DNA from: Fusobacteriaceae bacterium
GTDB taxonomy: Bacteria; Fusobacteriota; Fusobacteriia; Fusobacteriales; Fusobacteriaceae
Direction of reading: 5' to 3'
NCBI GenBank assembly: GCA_016938425.1
Contig: JAFGUR010000236.1
Coordinates: forward strand, 1-35,908
Length of the DNA stretch: 35,908 nt
The notes under the pieces are model-generated. The model did not search any database, was not told the origin of the DNA, and saw only the letters and a program-made list of their open reading frames with translations. The first letter of the stretch is position 1, and the number at the start of each line of letters is the position of its first letter. Shown here piece by piece: positions 1-8,077 of the stretch. Made by a program: the position numbers and the translations under genes.

Positions 1-1674
1 AGTATTCCAAGCTTTAATATTTTATCTTTAAACAGTAACAAATTTGAAACGCTTGGAGAATATGACTTCGATAGAGAATATAAAAAGAGATTAAGATTAA
101 TGGCAATTAATATTGGAGATTATCTAGCTACTAAGAAAATATCTTCTACTGCTACACCAATTGATAATATTGAACCAAGATTGACGTTTAATATGGAAGC
201 TATCAAAAAAACAAATAAGTGGCCACAATGGAATATTCTTGCAAAAAACAAAATTATTAATTTCTTACCTGAAAATTCAGAAGAAGCTCTTGATTTAAAA
301 GAAGTAATTCAAATTGCAATGGATAATAACCAAGTAATTAAAAATTTGAAAAAAGAAGTTGAAATATCTGATTTGAATATAAAAAAAGCTAAATCTAATT
401 ATAAACCAAAATTAGATTTTAATGCTACAGCTCTTCAAATTGATAAGGACAGAGCAGAAAGTGTTATAACTCCTGCTGAAAAAACTTTAAGTGCCGAAAT
501 TACTTTAACACAAGTAATTTTAAGTGAAGATTTGAATATGAATGTTGAAATTCTAAATAAACAAAAAAAACTTAAAGAAGAAGAACTTAAAAAAGCAGAA
601 AGGGATTTAGTTGTAGAAGTTTCTGAAGCGTATTTTACAGTTTTAAAACTGGAATCTTATGGAAGAATTCAAAAAAATAATTTAGAGCTTTTGGATAAAC
701 ATCTAAATATAGCAAAGGAAAAAAAGGCTGTAGGAAATTCTGGGAAAGCAGATATATTTATATTTGAAAATGAGTTTTCAAAAAATGAAAGTCAATGGAT
801 AGAAATAATGCTAAATATAGATGTTGCAAAAACAAATTTAAAAAGAATAATGAATTATGATTTAAATGAAGACTTATCTATTAAAAATTTAACTATTGAT
901 AACCCTTATTTGATAACAAGTAATCCTAAAATTTTTAATTATATTTCTAACCAAAATAACATTAAAACTTTGGTCAAATTTATGTTAAATCAAACAAAAA
1001 AAGAATCCTCTGAGATTAAGAGTTTAGACTATGGAATTGAAATTCAAAAAAGATTAGAAGAAAATGCAAAAAATAAAAGATATATTCCAACTGTTGCATT
1101 ACAAGCTTCTTATTCAGTGAATAATATAATTTCAGAAGGGGTAGGGTCAGAAAAACTAGATATTTCTAGTGTTCCTGATTATTTAAGACCTGTTACATCT
1201 TTATTGGGAAATCCAGACGATAGAGATTGGAGTATTGGAATAGGATTTAAACTCCCAATATACGATGGTGGTGAATTAAGTGTAGATAGAAAAATTGCAC
1301 AAAAAAATATAGAAAGTCTTCAAATTCAAAAAAATATGACTGAAACATATATTGAGCAACAATTAATAAGTCAAATATCAAAAATAATTTCTGAATACTC
1401 GAAAACTAAGAGCTCAGAAATATCATTAAATTCAGCAAGAGAAGCATTAAAAATTATAGAAGATACATATTCAAAAGGAGTTAGCTCTACCTTTGATTTG
1501 ATTGATTCACAAAGTACAGTATTTTCTGCAGAACAATATAACACAGCTACAACTTATGATTTAATGTTTGAAATAATAAAAATAGAAAGACTTTATGGAG
1601 ATTTCTATATGTTAAAAAGTAATGAAGAAAAAGATGATTTTTTAAGAGATTTAGAATTAAATATAAATAGCTAG
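1..1674 (+). CDS. TolC-family outer-membrane efflux protein with an extra N-terminal domain (5' end outside window)
   Basis: The frame is open from base 1. The first ATG (100) would give a protein with no signal peptide, so the true start lies upstream. Counting from that ATG, residues about 63-510 hold the two TolC/OEP repeats: the first opens with ALDLKEVIQIAMDNN and the second contains the beta segment DWSIGIGFKLPIYDGGEL. The roughly 95 visible residues before the first repeat are not TolC. They include RLTFNMEAIKKTNKWPQW, which resembles the link between an ABC substrate-binding-like domain (Pfam ABC_sub_bind) and TolC in some diderm fusion proteins, as I remember them. It would form the outer-membrane exit duct for the adaptor and RND pump encoded next. 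The stop codon TAG is also the first three bases of the downstream repeat element. TolC identity is sure; the nature of the N-terminal domain is inferred. Confidence 0.9.
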   Translation, partial: SIPSFNILSLNSNKFETLGEYDFDREYKKRLRLMAINIGDYLATKKISSTATPIDNIEPRLTFNMEAIKKTNKWPQWNILAKNKIINFLPENSEEALDLKEVIQIAMDNNQVIKNLKKEVEISDLNIKKAKSNYKPKLDFNATALQIDKDRAESVITPAEKTLSAEITLTQVILSEDLNMNVEILNKQKKLKEEELKKAERDLVVEVSEAYFTVLKLESYGRIQKNNLELLDKHLNIAKEKKAVGNSGKADIFIFENEFSKNESQWIEIMLNIDVAKTNLKRIMNYDLNEDLSIKNLTIDNPYLITSNPKIFNYISNQNNIKTLVKFMLNQTKKESSEIKSLDYGIEIQKRLEENAKNKRYIPTVALQASYSVNNIISEGVGSEKLDISSVPDYLRPVTSLLGNPDDRDWSIGIGFKLPIYDGGELSVDRKIAQKNIESLQIQKNMTETYIEQQLISQISKIISEYSKTKSSEISLNSAREALKIIEDTYSKGVSSTFDLIDSQSTVFSAEQYNTATTYDLMFEIIKIERLYGDFYMLKSNEEKDDFLRDLELNINS

Positions 1675-1920
1675 TTGTAAAACTAAGAAATATATGTATA
1701 CAGTTAAAAATAATACAGATAAGATTTTTATTGGTTTTAACGAGACTTAGACTTTTAAGTCTTTAGTCCAATTATGGAGTGGCGAGGATATTTCCTTGTC
1801 ATAGGTTTGGGCTTAGCCCCGATTTCCCACTCTCTTTCCCCACCGAAGGTGGGGGATTATATAAAAAACATAGTTTTTTATATAAGTAAAATAAAGGTGT
1901 TGGAGTTTTGTAACAAACTA
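1672..1920 (+). repeat. Dispersed structured non-coding element, copy 1 (249 bp)
   Basis: This element is closely similar along its length to 31698-31912. Its ends are inverted: TAGTTGTAAAACT on the left, and TAGTTTGTTACAAAACTCC when the right end is read on the other strand. Inside, in order, are an extra hairpin (1744-1768, absent from copy 2), a branched G+C-rich hairpin region (about 1776-1834), a CCCCACC-GAA-GGTGGGG hairpin (about 1838-1856), and a perfect AT palindrome with arms TATATAAAAAAC and GTTTTTTATATA. No open frame of any length fits. It separates the TolC gene from the adaptor gene in what is otherwise one operon. It is probably a MITE-like or otherwise mobilised structured element; the mobilising enzyme is not in the window. 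Confidence 0.85.
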
Positions 1921-1949
1921 ATTAAATATAAAATAATGGAGGAATTCTT

Positions 1950-3296
1950 ATGAATTTAAATATAAAAAAAATAACATTTATAGCAATAATTGTTTTAACA
2001 ATAATTTCTTGCGACAAGGATAAAAAAGACACTTCCGAAATAATTAAAACTGTTAAATATGAAACTGTTTTAGGGAGTAATGATAAAGCTACACAAAAAT
2101 TTTCAGGTTCTTTAAATCCTTATTTACAATCAAATTTGAGCTTTAAAGTTAATGGTTCTATTGAAAAAGTTTATGTAAAAATAGGAGATAAAGTAAAAAA
2201 AGGGCAGTTACTAGCTGTTCTTGATAAAAATCCTTATAGATTACAAGTAGAACAAGCAATTGCAGGATATGAACAAGGGAAAGCTTCTACTTTAAATAGT
2301 AGTTTAGTAATTACTGAAGCGAAAACAGGAATAGCTCAAGCGAAAACAGGAATAGCTCAAGCAGAATCTGCTATAAAACAAGCTGAAGCTATGTATAATA
2401 GTGCAGTTTCATCTCAAACTCTTGCTAAAAAGGAATTTGAAAGATATAAGCAATTGTATTTAAATGACAATATTGCCCAAAATATATATGATAATGCAAA
2501 ATTGTCAGTTGAACAAGCAAATGCTGGAGTTGAACAAGCAAAGGCAGGATTAGCACAAGCAAAGGCAGTATATGCTGAAACTATTGCAAAGCAGGCTCAA
2601 ACACAATCACAATATGAGCAATCAAAAGCAGGAAAATCAGCGAGTAATGCTGTTTTAAAATCGACATTAACTCAAGTGGAATTAGCTAAATTACAATTAT
2701 CTTATACAGAATTACGTGCTCCAGAAGATGGAACAATTGCTATGCAAATGGCTCAAGAAAATGAAAATGTAAGTGCAGGAATGCCTATATTTAGATTGGA
2801 CGTTGATGAAAAATTACAAGCAGAAATTTATGTTTCTGAAAATTTTATCAATAATATAAAATTAGGAGATAAGGCTAATATATTTATAAATACTCTTAAT
2901 CAAAATTTTGAAGGAACAATAACCGAAATTGGAAATAGTTCTACTGGATTTGGAGGAACTTATATTGTAAAAGTAGGGATTGATAAGTCAAATAGTCCAT
3001 TGAAAATTGGGATGGGGGTAGAAGTAAAATTTATATCAGAAGATAAAGCAGAAGTTATAACTCTTCCATTACTTTCAGTTAATGAAGATAATAATAAAGA
3101 AAAGTTTGTATATGTTATAGAAAATATTCAAGATAATCAAGGTGTTATTGCTAAAAAGAAAATAAAAATAAGAAATATAATTAATAATAGAATTGAAGTT
3201 ATTTCTGGCGTAACAAAAAATGAAAAGGTTGTTACAGCAGGAGTTAATAGAATAGTTGAAGGACAAAAGGTTAAACTTTATGAGGAGGCCAAATAA
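1950..3296 (+). CDS. RND efflux periplasmic adaptor (HlyD/MFP family lipoprotein)
   Basis: This is the membrane-fusion subunit that links the inner-membrane RND pump to the TolC duct. A short hydrophobic signal ends in a lipobox with Cys21 (LTIISC), so it is probably a lipoprotein anchored on the periplasmic side. The first half-lipoyl segment (SFKVNGSIEKVYVKIGDKV) and the second (ELRAPEDGTIAMQMAQENENV) flank a long Ala/Gln-rich helical hairpin (about residues 95-245). Beta-barrel and membrane-proximal domains follow. The hairpin holds an exact 21-bp tandem duplication. The start has a good SD (GGAGG) 8 bases upstream. The stop overlaps the RND start by one base (TAATG), so the two are translationally coupled. 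Substrate is unknown. Confidence 0.95.
   Translation: MNLNIKKITFIAIIVLTIISCDKDKKDTSEIIKTVKYETVLGSNDKATQKFSGSLNPYLQSNLSFKVNGSIEKVYVKIGDKVKKGQLLAVLDKNPYRLQVEQAIAGYEQGKASTLNSSLVITEAKTGIAQAKTGIAQAESAIKQAEAMYNSAVSSQTLAKKEFERYKQLYLNDNIAQNIYDNAKLSVEQANAGVEQAKAGLAQAKAVYAETIAKQAQTQSQYEQSKAGKSASNAVLKSTLTQVELAKLQLSYTELRAPEDGTIAMQMAQENENVSAGMPIFRLDVDEKLQAEIYVSENFINNIKLGDKANIFINTLNQNFEGTITEIGNSSTGFGGTYIVKVGIDKSNSPLKIGMGVEVKFISEDKAEVITLPLLSVNEDNNKEKFVYVIENIQDNQGVIAKKKIKIRNIINNRIEVISGVTKNEKVVTAGVNRIVEGQKVKLYEEAK
2320..2361 (+). repeat. Exact 21-bp tandem duplication inside the adaptor gene
   Basis: The unit CGAAAACAGGAATAGCTCAAG occurs twice with no spacer (2320-2340 and 2341-2361). It adds seven residues (KTGIAQA repeated), which is one coiled-coil heptad in the helical hairpin of the adaptor. 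Identity of the two units at DNA level suggests a recent slippage event. Confidence 0.95.
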
Positions 3297-6200
3297 TGAA
3301 AATTACAGAATTAGCAATAAAAAATAAAGTTGTAACTCTCACAATAGTTATATTGGCTTTTATTGGAGGAATATTTTCTTATTTTTCTATGCCAAAAGCA
3401 GAAGATCCTGGATTTACAATAAGGTCAGCGATTGTTGTGACATATTTTCCGGGGGCAAGTCCTAAAAGGGTAGAAGAATTGGTTACAGATAAAATTGAAG
3501 AAGCTGTTACAGAAATCCCTGAAATTAAAGAAATTAAAAGTACAAGTAAAAATGGTTTTTCAATGGTAACGGTAGAAGTTTCTAATAAATATAAGGATAT
3601 GCAGCCTATTTGGGATAAATTGAGAAGAAAAGTTTCTAATTTAAACTTACCTGCAAATACTATTGGACCTTTTGTTAATGATGAATTTGGAGATGTTTAT
3701 GGATCAATTATTGGAGTATCTGGAGAAGGATATACTCCCAAAGAACTAAAAAAAATTGCTGATAATATGAAAGATGAGCTTTTGGCAATTCCCAATGTTG
3801 CAAAAGTTAATATTATTGGAAATCAAGAAGAAAGAATTTTTGTTGAATATAAAAATGATAAACTTGCAGAAATTGGTGTATCACCTTATCAGTTACAACA
3901 AATTTTGGAAGCAACAAATATAGTTATTCCCGGAGGAAGCGTTTATATAGATAGTGAAATGATTTCATTAGAACCATCAGGAAACTTTAATTCTATAGAG
4001 GATTTGGAACAAACTATTATAAGTATACCAAATTCGAATCAGTCTTTTTATTTGAAAGATATTGCAAGAGTTTATAAAGATTATCCAGACCCTATAGAAT
4101 CAGAATTTAGAGTTAATAATAAATCTGGAATAGCACTAGCTATATCTATGAAAGATGATGGAAATATCGTTGAATTAGGGAAAAACATTAAAAATAAATT
4201 AAAATCAATGGAAGAAATTTTACCAGTAGGGGTAGACGCTGAGTTAGTTTCGTTTCAGCCGAGTATAGTAGAGAATAAAATCAATAGCTTTTCAGCTTCT
4301 TTAATACAAAGTATAATTACAGTAGTTTTTGTATTATTAATATTTTTAGGACTACGTACAGGGTTCCTTATAGCTGCAATGATACCAGTAATAGTATCTA
4401 TAACATTTCTAATTATGTCATTTTTTAATATTATGGTTGAGCAAGTTTCTCTTGCGGCTTTAATAATTGCACTTGGAATGCTTGTTGATAACTCTATTGT
4501 TGCATCTGAAAGTATAATGGTAAAAATGGAAAATGGTAGAGATCCCATAACTGCTGTAAAGGAATCCTCAAGTGAATTGGTGCTTCCATTACTCATTTCA
4601 TCATTAACAACTTGTTGTGCTTTTTTGCCGATAGGATTAGCACAGTCAGATGTTGGAGAATTTTGTAAATCATTGTTCCAAGTAGTGTCTATTACACTTA
4701 TAGTTTCTTGGGTTTTAGCAATGACATTAATTCCTTTACTTTGTGTTTTATATATTAAAGTTGAGAAAAAAGAAGAAACATACAATGGTCCTATATATAA
4801 AAAATATAAAAGTGGATTAGTTTTCTTACTAAAAAAGAAATATTTATCTTTAATAGTTATGGTTATTATTCTAGTTTTTGGAGTAATAGGAATTAATAGT
4901 GTTCCCTTTATTTTTATTCCAAATGCAGATAAACCTATAATGACAGCAACTTTCAAAATGCCTGGGGGAACATCTATAAAACAAACTCAAGAAATTATGA
5001 AAGATATTGATAGATATATAAAGGACAATTTAGAAGTTGAAAATAATCCAAAAAGTGGAGGGATAATTGATTTATTCTTAACAGGTGGAACAACTAAAAA
5101 GTATTCTAAGGAAGGAATAACAACTTGGGGGACATTTATTGGTGAAAGTGCTCCTAGATTTTACCTTTCTTTTTCACCAGAGTTATCATCTCCAGAGTAT
5201 TCATTTATGCTGATTAATTTGACTTCAGATAAAATTATTCCAAAAACAAAAAAAATGCTGGAAGAATATGTAGAAAATAAATATCCTGATATGGATTTAA
5301 CTATTACAAAGTTAGAAATGGGTCCACCAGTAGGAAAGCCAATACAAATTAGAATTAAAGGAAAAGATAATGACAAACTTTATAAAATTTCTGAACAAAT
5401 AAAACAAGTTGTTAGAGATACAGAAGGAACTAAAAATATTCAAGATGACTGGGGCTTAAAATCTAAAAAAGTGATAGTTGATATTAATCAGTCAAAAGCA
5501 AGAAAAGCAAATATGACCAGTCAAGATGTCGCAGGATCTTTATATACAATGATTGATGGATATAATGCAAGTAGTTTTAGAGAAAATACAGATGTTACAC
5601 CTATTATTTTAAGGGCAAAGGAGTCAAGAAATAATAATTTTAGCGACATTGAAAATGCAAAAATATTTTCTTTGGTAACAGGGCAATCTGTAAATTTAAG
5701 TCAAATTGCTGATATCAAATTTGCTTGGGAGCCTTCTGTAATTTATAGGACAGATAGACTAAAAACTATCACAATTACAGCAGATTTAAGAGATGGATAC
5801 AACTCAATTGAAATATTAAATACTAAGTTAATTCCTATATTGGAAAAAGAGAAATTAAATTGGGGATATGGATACTCTTATGAAATTGGTGGAGAATTAG
5901 AAACAACCAATGAAAGTATTGATTCTATTATAAAAGTTTTACCAATAGCAATAATGCTTATTACTTTACTTCTTGTAATACAGTTTAATTCATATAAAAA
6001 AATAGCAGTAATTGTATCATTAATACCATTTATAATTATTCCAATAGCTTTTACATTGATAATTTCAGGAAGAGATTTTGGTTTTATGCCTTTACTTGGA
6101 CTGATAGCCTTATCTGGGATTACAGTTAATACGGCAATAGTTTTAATGGATAGGATTGATATAGAAATGAAAGAAGGGAAAGATTTACATATTGCCATAG

Positions 6201-6424
6201 TAGACTCTTGTATTACAAGGTTAAGGCCTATTATTTTAACAACTTCTACAACAATTTGTGGACTTATTCCTCTATGGTTGTCGGGTGGACCACTATTTTC
6301 AACAATGGCATTAGTAATGATGAACGGATTAATTTTTGTTATTTTATTAGTTCTAGTGATATTACCTTTAATATTCTCTATTTACTATAAAGTTGATTTT
6401 AACCATAATAATAAAGAATATTAA
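3296..6424 (+). CDS. RND multidrug-type efflux permease (AcrB/HAE1-like)
   Basis: This is an inner-membrane, proton-driven efflux pump of 1042 residues, the normal length for the family. Transmembrane helix 1 (about 11-31) is followed by the porter-domain signature VVTYFPGASPKRVEELVTDKI. A second large periplasmic loop (about 550-870) separates the two six-helix bundles. The proton-relay helix reads LGMLVDNSIVASES with Asp398-Asn399, where AcrB has Asp-Asp. The TM10 segment is SGITVNTAIVLMD, which lacks the lysine used by AcrB. Both variants occur in the non-AcrB branch of HAE-type pumps. The gene is last in the TolC-adaptor-pump operon and overlaps the adaptor stop by one base. The substrate cannot be told from sequence. 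Confidence 0.95.
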   Translation: MKITELAIKNKVVTLTIVILAFIGGIFSYFSMPKAEDPGFTIRSAIVVTYFPGASPKRVEELVTDKIEEAVTEIPEIKEIKSTSKNGFSMVTVEVSNKYKDMQPIWDKLRRKVSNLNLPANTIGPFVNDEFGDVYGSIIGVSGEGYTPKELKKIADNMKDELLAIPNVAKVNIIGNQEERIFVEYKNDKLAEIGVSPYQLQQILEATNIVIPGGSVYIDSEMISLEPSGNFNSIEDLEQTIISIPNSNQSFYLKDIARVYKDYPDPIESEFRVNNKSGIALAISMKDDGNIVELGKNIKNKLKSMEEILPVGVDAELVSFQPSIVENKINSFSASLIQSIITVVFVLLIFLGLRTGFLIAAMIPVIVSITFLIMSFFNIMVEQVSLAALIIALGMLVDNSIVASESIMVKMENGRDPITAVKESSSELVLPLLISSLTTCCAFLPIGLAQSDVGEFCKSLFQVVSITLIVSWVLAMTLIPLLCVLYIKVEKKEETYNGPIYKKYKSGLVFLLKKKYLSLIVMVIILVFGVIGINSVPFIFIPNADKPIMTATFKMPGGTSIKQTQEIMKDIDRYIKDNLEVENNPKSGGIIDLFLTGGTTKKYSKEGITTWGTFIGESAPRFYLSFSPELSSPEYSFMLINLTSDKIIPKTKKMLEEYVENKYPDMDLTITKLEMGPPVGKPIQIRIKGKDNDKLYKISEQIKQVVRDTEGTKNIQDDWGLKSKKVIVDINQSKARKANMTSQDVAGSLYTMIDGYNASSFRENTDVTPIILRAKESRNNNFSDIENAKIFSLVTGQSVNLSQIADIKFAWEPSVIYRTDRLKTITITADLRDGYNSIEILNTKLIPILEKEKLNWGYGYSYEIGGELETTNESIDSIIKVLPIAIMLITLLLVIQFNSYKKIAVIVSLIPFIIIPIAFTLIISGRDFGFMPLLGLIALSGITVNTAIVLMDRIDIEMKEGKDLHIAIVDSCITRLRPIILTTSTTICGLIPLWLSGGPLFSTMALVMMNGLIFVILLVLVILPLIFSIYYKVDFNHNNKEY

Positions 6425-6464
6425 AATTTAAAAAACTTTACATGAAATCATCTCTATAAACAAA

Positions 6465-6497
6465 AATCTTAGGATATGTAAATCATATCCTAAGATT
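6465..6497 (-). terminator. Intrinsic terminator between convergent efflux and exoA genes
   Basis: A perfect 14-bp stem (AATCTTAGGATATG, loop of 5) is followed on the minus strand by a T run (TTTTTG). It mainly serves the minus-strand exonuclease gene. The plus-strand side has no T run, so it may stop the RND operon less efficiently. Confidence 0.85.
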
Positions 6498-6508
6498 CCC
6501 AATTATGA

Positions 6509-7267
6509 CTATTTTAACTCAATATAAACAGGGCAATGGTCTGAGCCTTCTACCTCATTTAAAATTTCAACATCTTTTACATTATCTATAAAACTTTTGT
6601 TAACACAATGATAATCTATTCTCCAGCCAATATTCTTTTCTCTAGCCTTCATTCTATAAGACCACCACGAATATTTTACTTCAGTAGGTTTAAAATATCT
6701 AAAAGTATCAATATATCCAGCATCTAAAAATTTATTCATAAATGCTCTTTCTTCAGGTAAATATCCTGGATTACCTTCATTTTGCTTTGGTCTAGCCAAA
6801 TCCATTTCTGTATGAGCTATATTGTAATCTCCACAAAGAACAATATTTTCTCCATTAGCAACTTTTTCATTACAAAGCTTAAGCATAGCCTCGCAAAAAT
6901 CAACTTTATAATCAATTCTTCTACCAGCATCTTGACTGTTTGGGAAATATGCATTAATAAAAGTAAATTCTTTAAATTTAGCAATAATAACTCTTCCTTC
7001 TGAATCAAACTCAGAAATTCCCATGTCAGTTACTTCTAAGGGTTCTTCCTTTGAGTAAATAGCAACTCCAGAATACCCTTTTTTTTCTGCCCATTTAAAA
7101 TATGATTTATATCCTTCAATATTCAGTAATTCTTCGCTAAGTTGATCAGGTTGTGCTTTTGTTTCTTGTATTCCAATTAAATCGTATCCAGAATTTTTAA
7201 CATATTCTATAAATCCTTTTTTTTCAACAGCTCTTATACCATTAACGTTCCATGATAATATTTTCAT
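6509..7267 (-). CDS. Exonuclease III family AP endonuclease
   Basis: This is a base-excision-repair enzyme that cuts DNA at abasic sites and has 3'-5' exonuclease activity. It has 252 residues, normal for the ExoA/Xth family. The endonuclease/exonuclease/phosphatase fold motifs are all visible in order: MKILSWNVNGIRA, GIQETKAQ (metal-binding Glu), NAYFPN, LCGDYNIAH (catalytic Asp and Asn), WRIDYHCVN and the C-terminal GSDHCPV (Asp-His pair). The start overlaps the uridine kinase stop by one base (TAATG), so it is translated with that gene as a two-gene operon. ExoA and XthA naming cannot be separated without a tree. Confidence 0.96.
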   Translation of the reverse strand: MKILSWNVNGIRAVEKKGFIEYVKNSGYDLIGIQETKAQPDQLSEELLNIEGYKSYFKWAEKKGYSGVAIYSKEEPLEVTDMGISEFDSEGRVIIAKFKEFTFINAYFPNSQDAGRRIDYKVDFCEAMLKLCNEKVANGENIVLCGDYNIAHTEMDLARPKQNEGNPGYLPEERAFMNKFLDAGYIDTFRYFKPTEVKYSWWSYRMKAREKNIGWRIDYHCVNKSFIDNVKDVEILNEVEGSDHCPVYIELK

Positions 7268-7899
7268 TATAAGACTCCTTTTTTAAGATATCTTTTCATT
7301 TTCGCAATTACCATATTAATTGCTATTTTATTTTCTCCTCCACGTGGAATAATTATATCAGCATATCTCTTACTTGGTTCAGCAAATTCAAGGTACATTG
7401 GCTTTACGGTAGAAAGATATTGGTCTCTAACAGATTCAAAAGTTCTTCCTCTTTCTGTAATGTCTCTCTCAATTCTTCTAAGTAACATTTCATCTGCATC
7501 TGTATCTACAAAGATTTTTACATCAAATAATTTTCTAATTTCAGGTACAGCAAAAATCAATATTCCTTCAACAATAATAATTTTTGAAGGATTAATGTGT
7601 TTTGTTTCTTCTTTTCTCATATGTGTGGCAAAATCATATATTGGTCTTTCAATGCTAAATCCACTATATAAGTCTTTTAATTGCTTTTCTAATAATTCGA
7701 ATTCTATTGCGTTAGGGTGATCAAAATTCATTTTTGCTCTCTCATCAATAGAATCAATATATAGTTCTCTATAATAAGCATCTTGTTCAATAAGTATAGC
7801 ATCTTCTTCTTTAAATGTTTCTAATAATCGCCGAGCAACTGTTGTTTTTCCTGAACCACTACCACCAGCAATCCCTATAATAATACAATTTTGTTCCAC
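7267..7899 (-). CDS. udk: Uridine kinase
   Basis: It phosphorylates uridine and cytidine for pyrimidine salvage. It has 210 residues, normal for Udk. The P-loop is GGSGSGKT (residues 12-19). EQDAYYRELY, NFDHPNAIEFELL and RPIYDFATHMRKEET carry the nucleoside-binding residues of the family, and RRIERDITERGR is the lid segment. The start is GTG, chosen because AAGGAGG lies 8-9 bases upstream and no ATG precedes the P-loop. A strong promoter (TTGAAC-17-TATAAT) lies just upstream. It is the first gene of an operon with the AP endonuclease. Confidence 0.96.
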   Translation of the reverse strand: MEQNCIIIGIAGGSGSGKTTVARRLLETFKEEDAILIEQDAYYRELYIDSIDERAKMNFDHPNAIEFELLEKQLKDLYSGFSIERPIYDFATHMRKEETKHINPSKIIIVEGILIFAVPEIRKLFDVKIFVDTDADEMLLRRIERDITERGRTFESVRDQYLSTVKPMYLEFAEPSKRYADIIIPRGGENKIAINMVIAKMKRYLKKGVL

Positions 7900-7929
7900 T
7901 CTTTTCCTCCTTTAAGGTAAATCAAATAA

Positions 7930-7958
7930 ATTATACACTAGAAGATAAAAAAGTTCAA
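7930..7958 (-). promoter_or_regulatory. Sigma-70-type promoter of udk-exoA
   Basis: On the minus strand, TTGAAC (7953-7958) and TATAAT (7930-7935) are 17 bases apart, ahead of the udk SD. This is close to consensus. Confidence 0.8.
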
Positions 7959-7986
7959 TAATTCTATAGAAAATTTTCAAAATTCA

Positions 7987-8047
7987 TTGACTCGCTTATC
8001 TTTTAAATAGTAAAATGATATAATTTTATACCTTTAATTAAAAGGTA
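7987..8047 (+). promoter_or_regulatory. Promoter and operator-like dyad before the nitrilase gene
   Basis: TTGACT (7987-7992) and TAAAAT (8011-8016) are 18 bases apart. Just downstream is a dyad, TACCTTT-AATTA-AAAGGTA (8029-8047), placed where a repressor would block initiation. No regulator can be assigned. Confidence 0.5.
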
Positions 8048-8077
8048 AATTTATAGTATTTTTAGGAGGATTTTTAT

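Noticed and set aside
1672-1920. Reading the repeat element as a simple Rho-independent terminator
   Set aside because: The hairpins are not followed by a proper T run, the unit is 249 bp with inverted ends, and a second copy occurs in another operon.
2320-2361. CRISPR-like direct repeats
   Set aside because: There are only two units with no spacer, in frame inside a coiled-coil gene. This is an ordinary tandem duplication.
4255-4956. Long minus-strand frame (233 codons) inside the RND gene
   Set aside because: Antisense to a well-conserved pump gene, no SD, no recognisable fold. It is an artefact of membrane-protein codons in AT-rich DNA.
6208-6390. Second plus-strand frame within the 3' part of the RND gene
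   Set aside because: It overlaps conserved pump coding sequence in another frame and has no SD.
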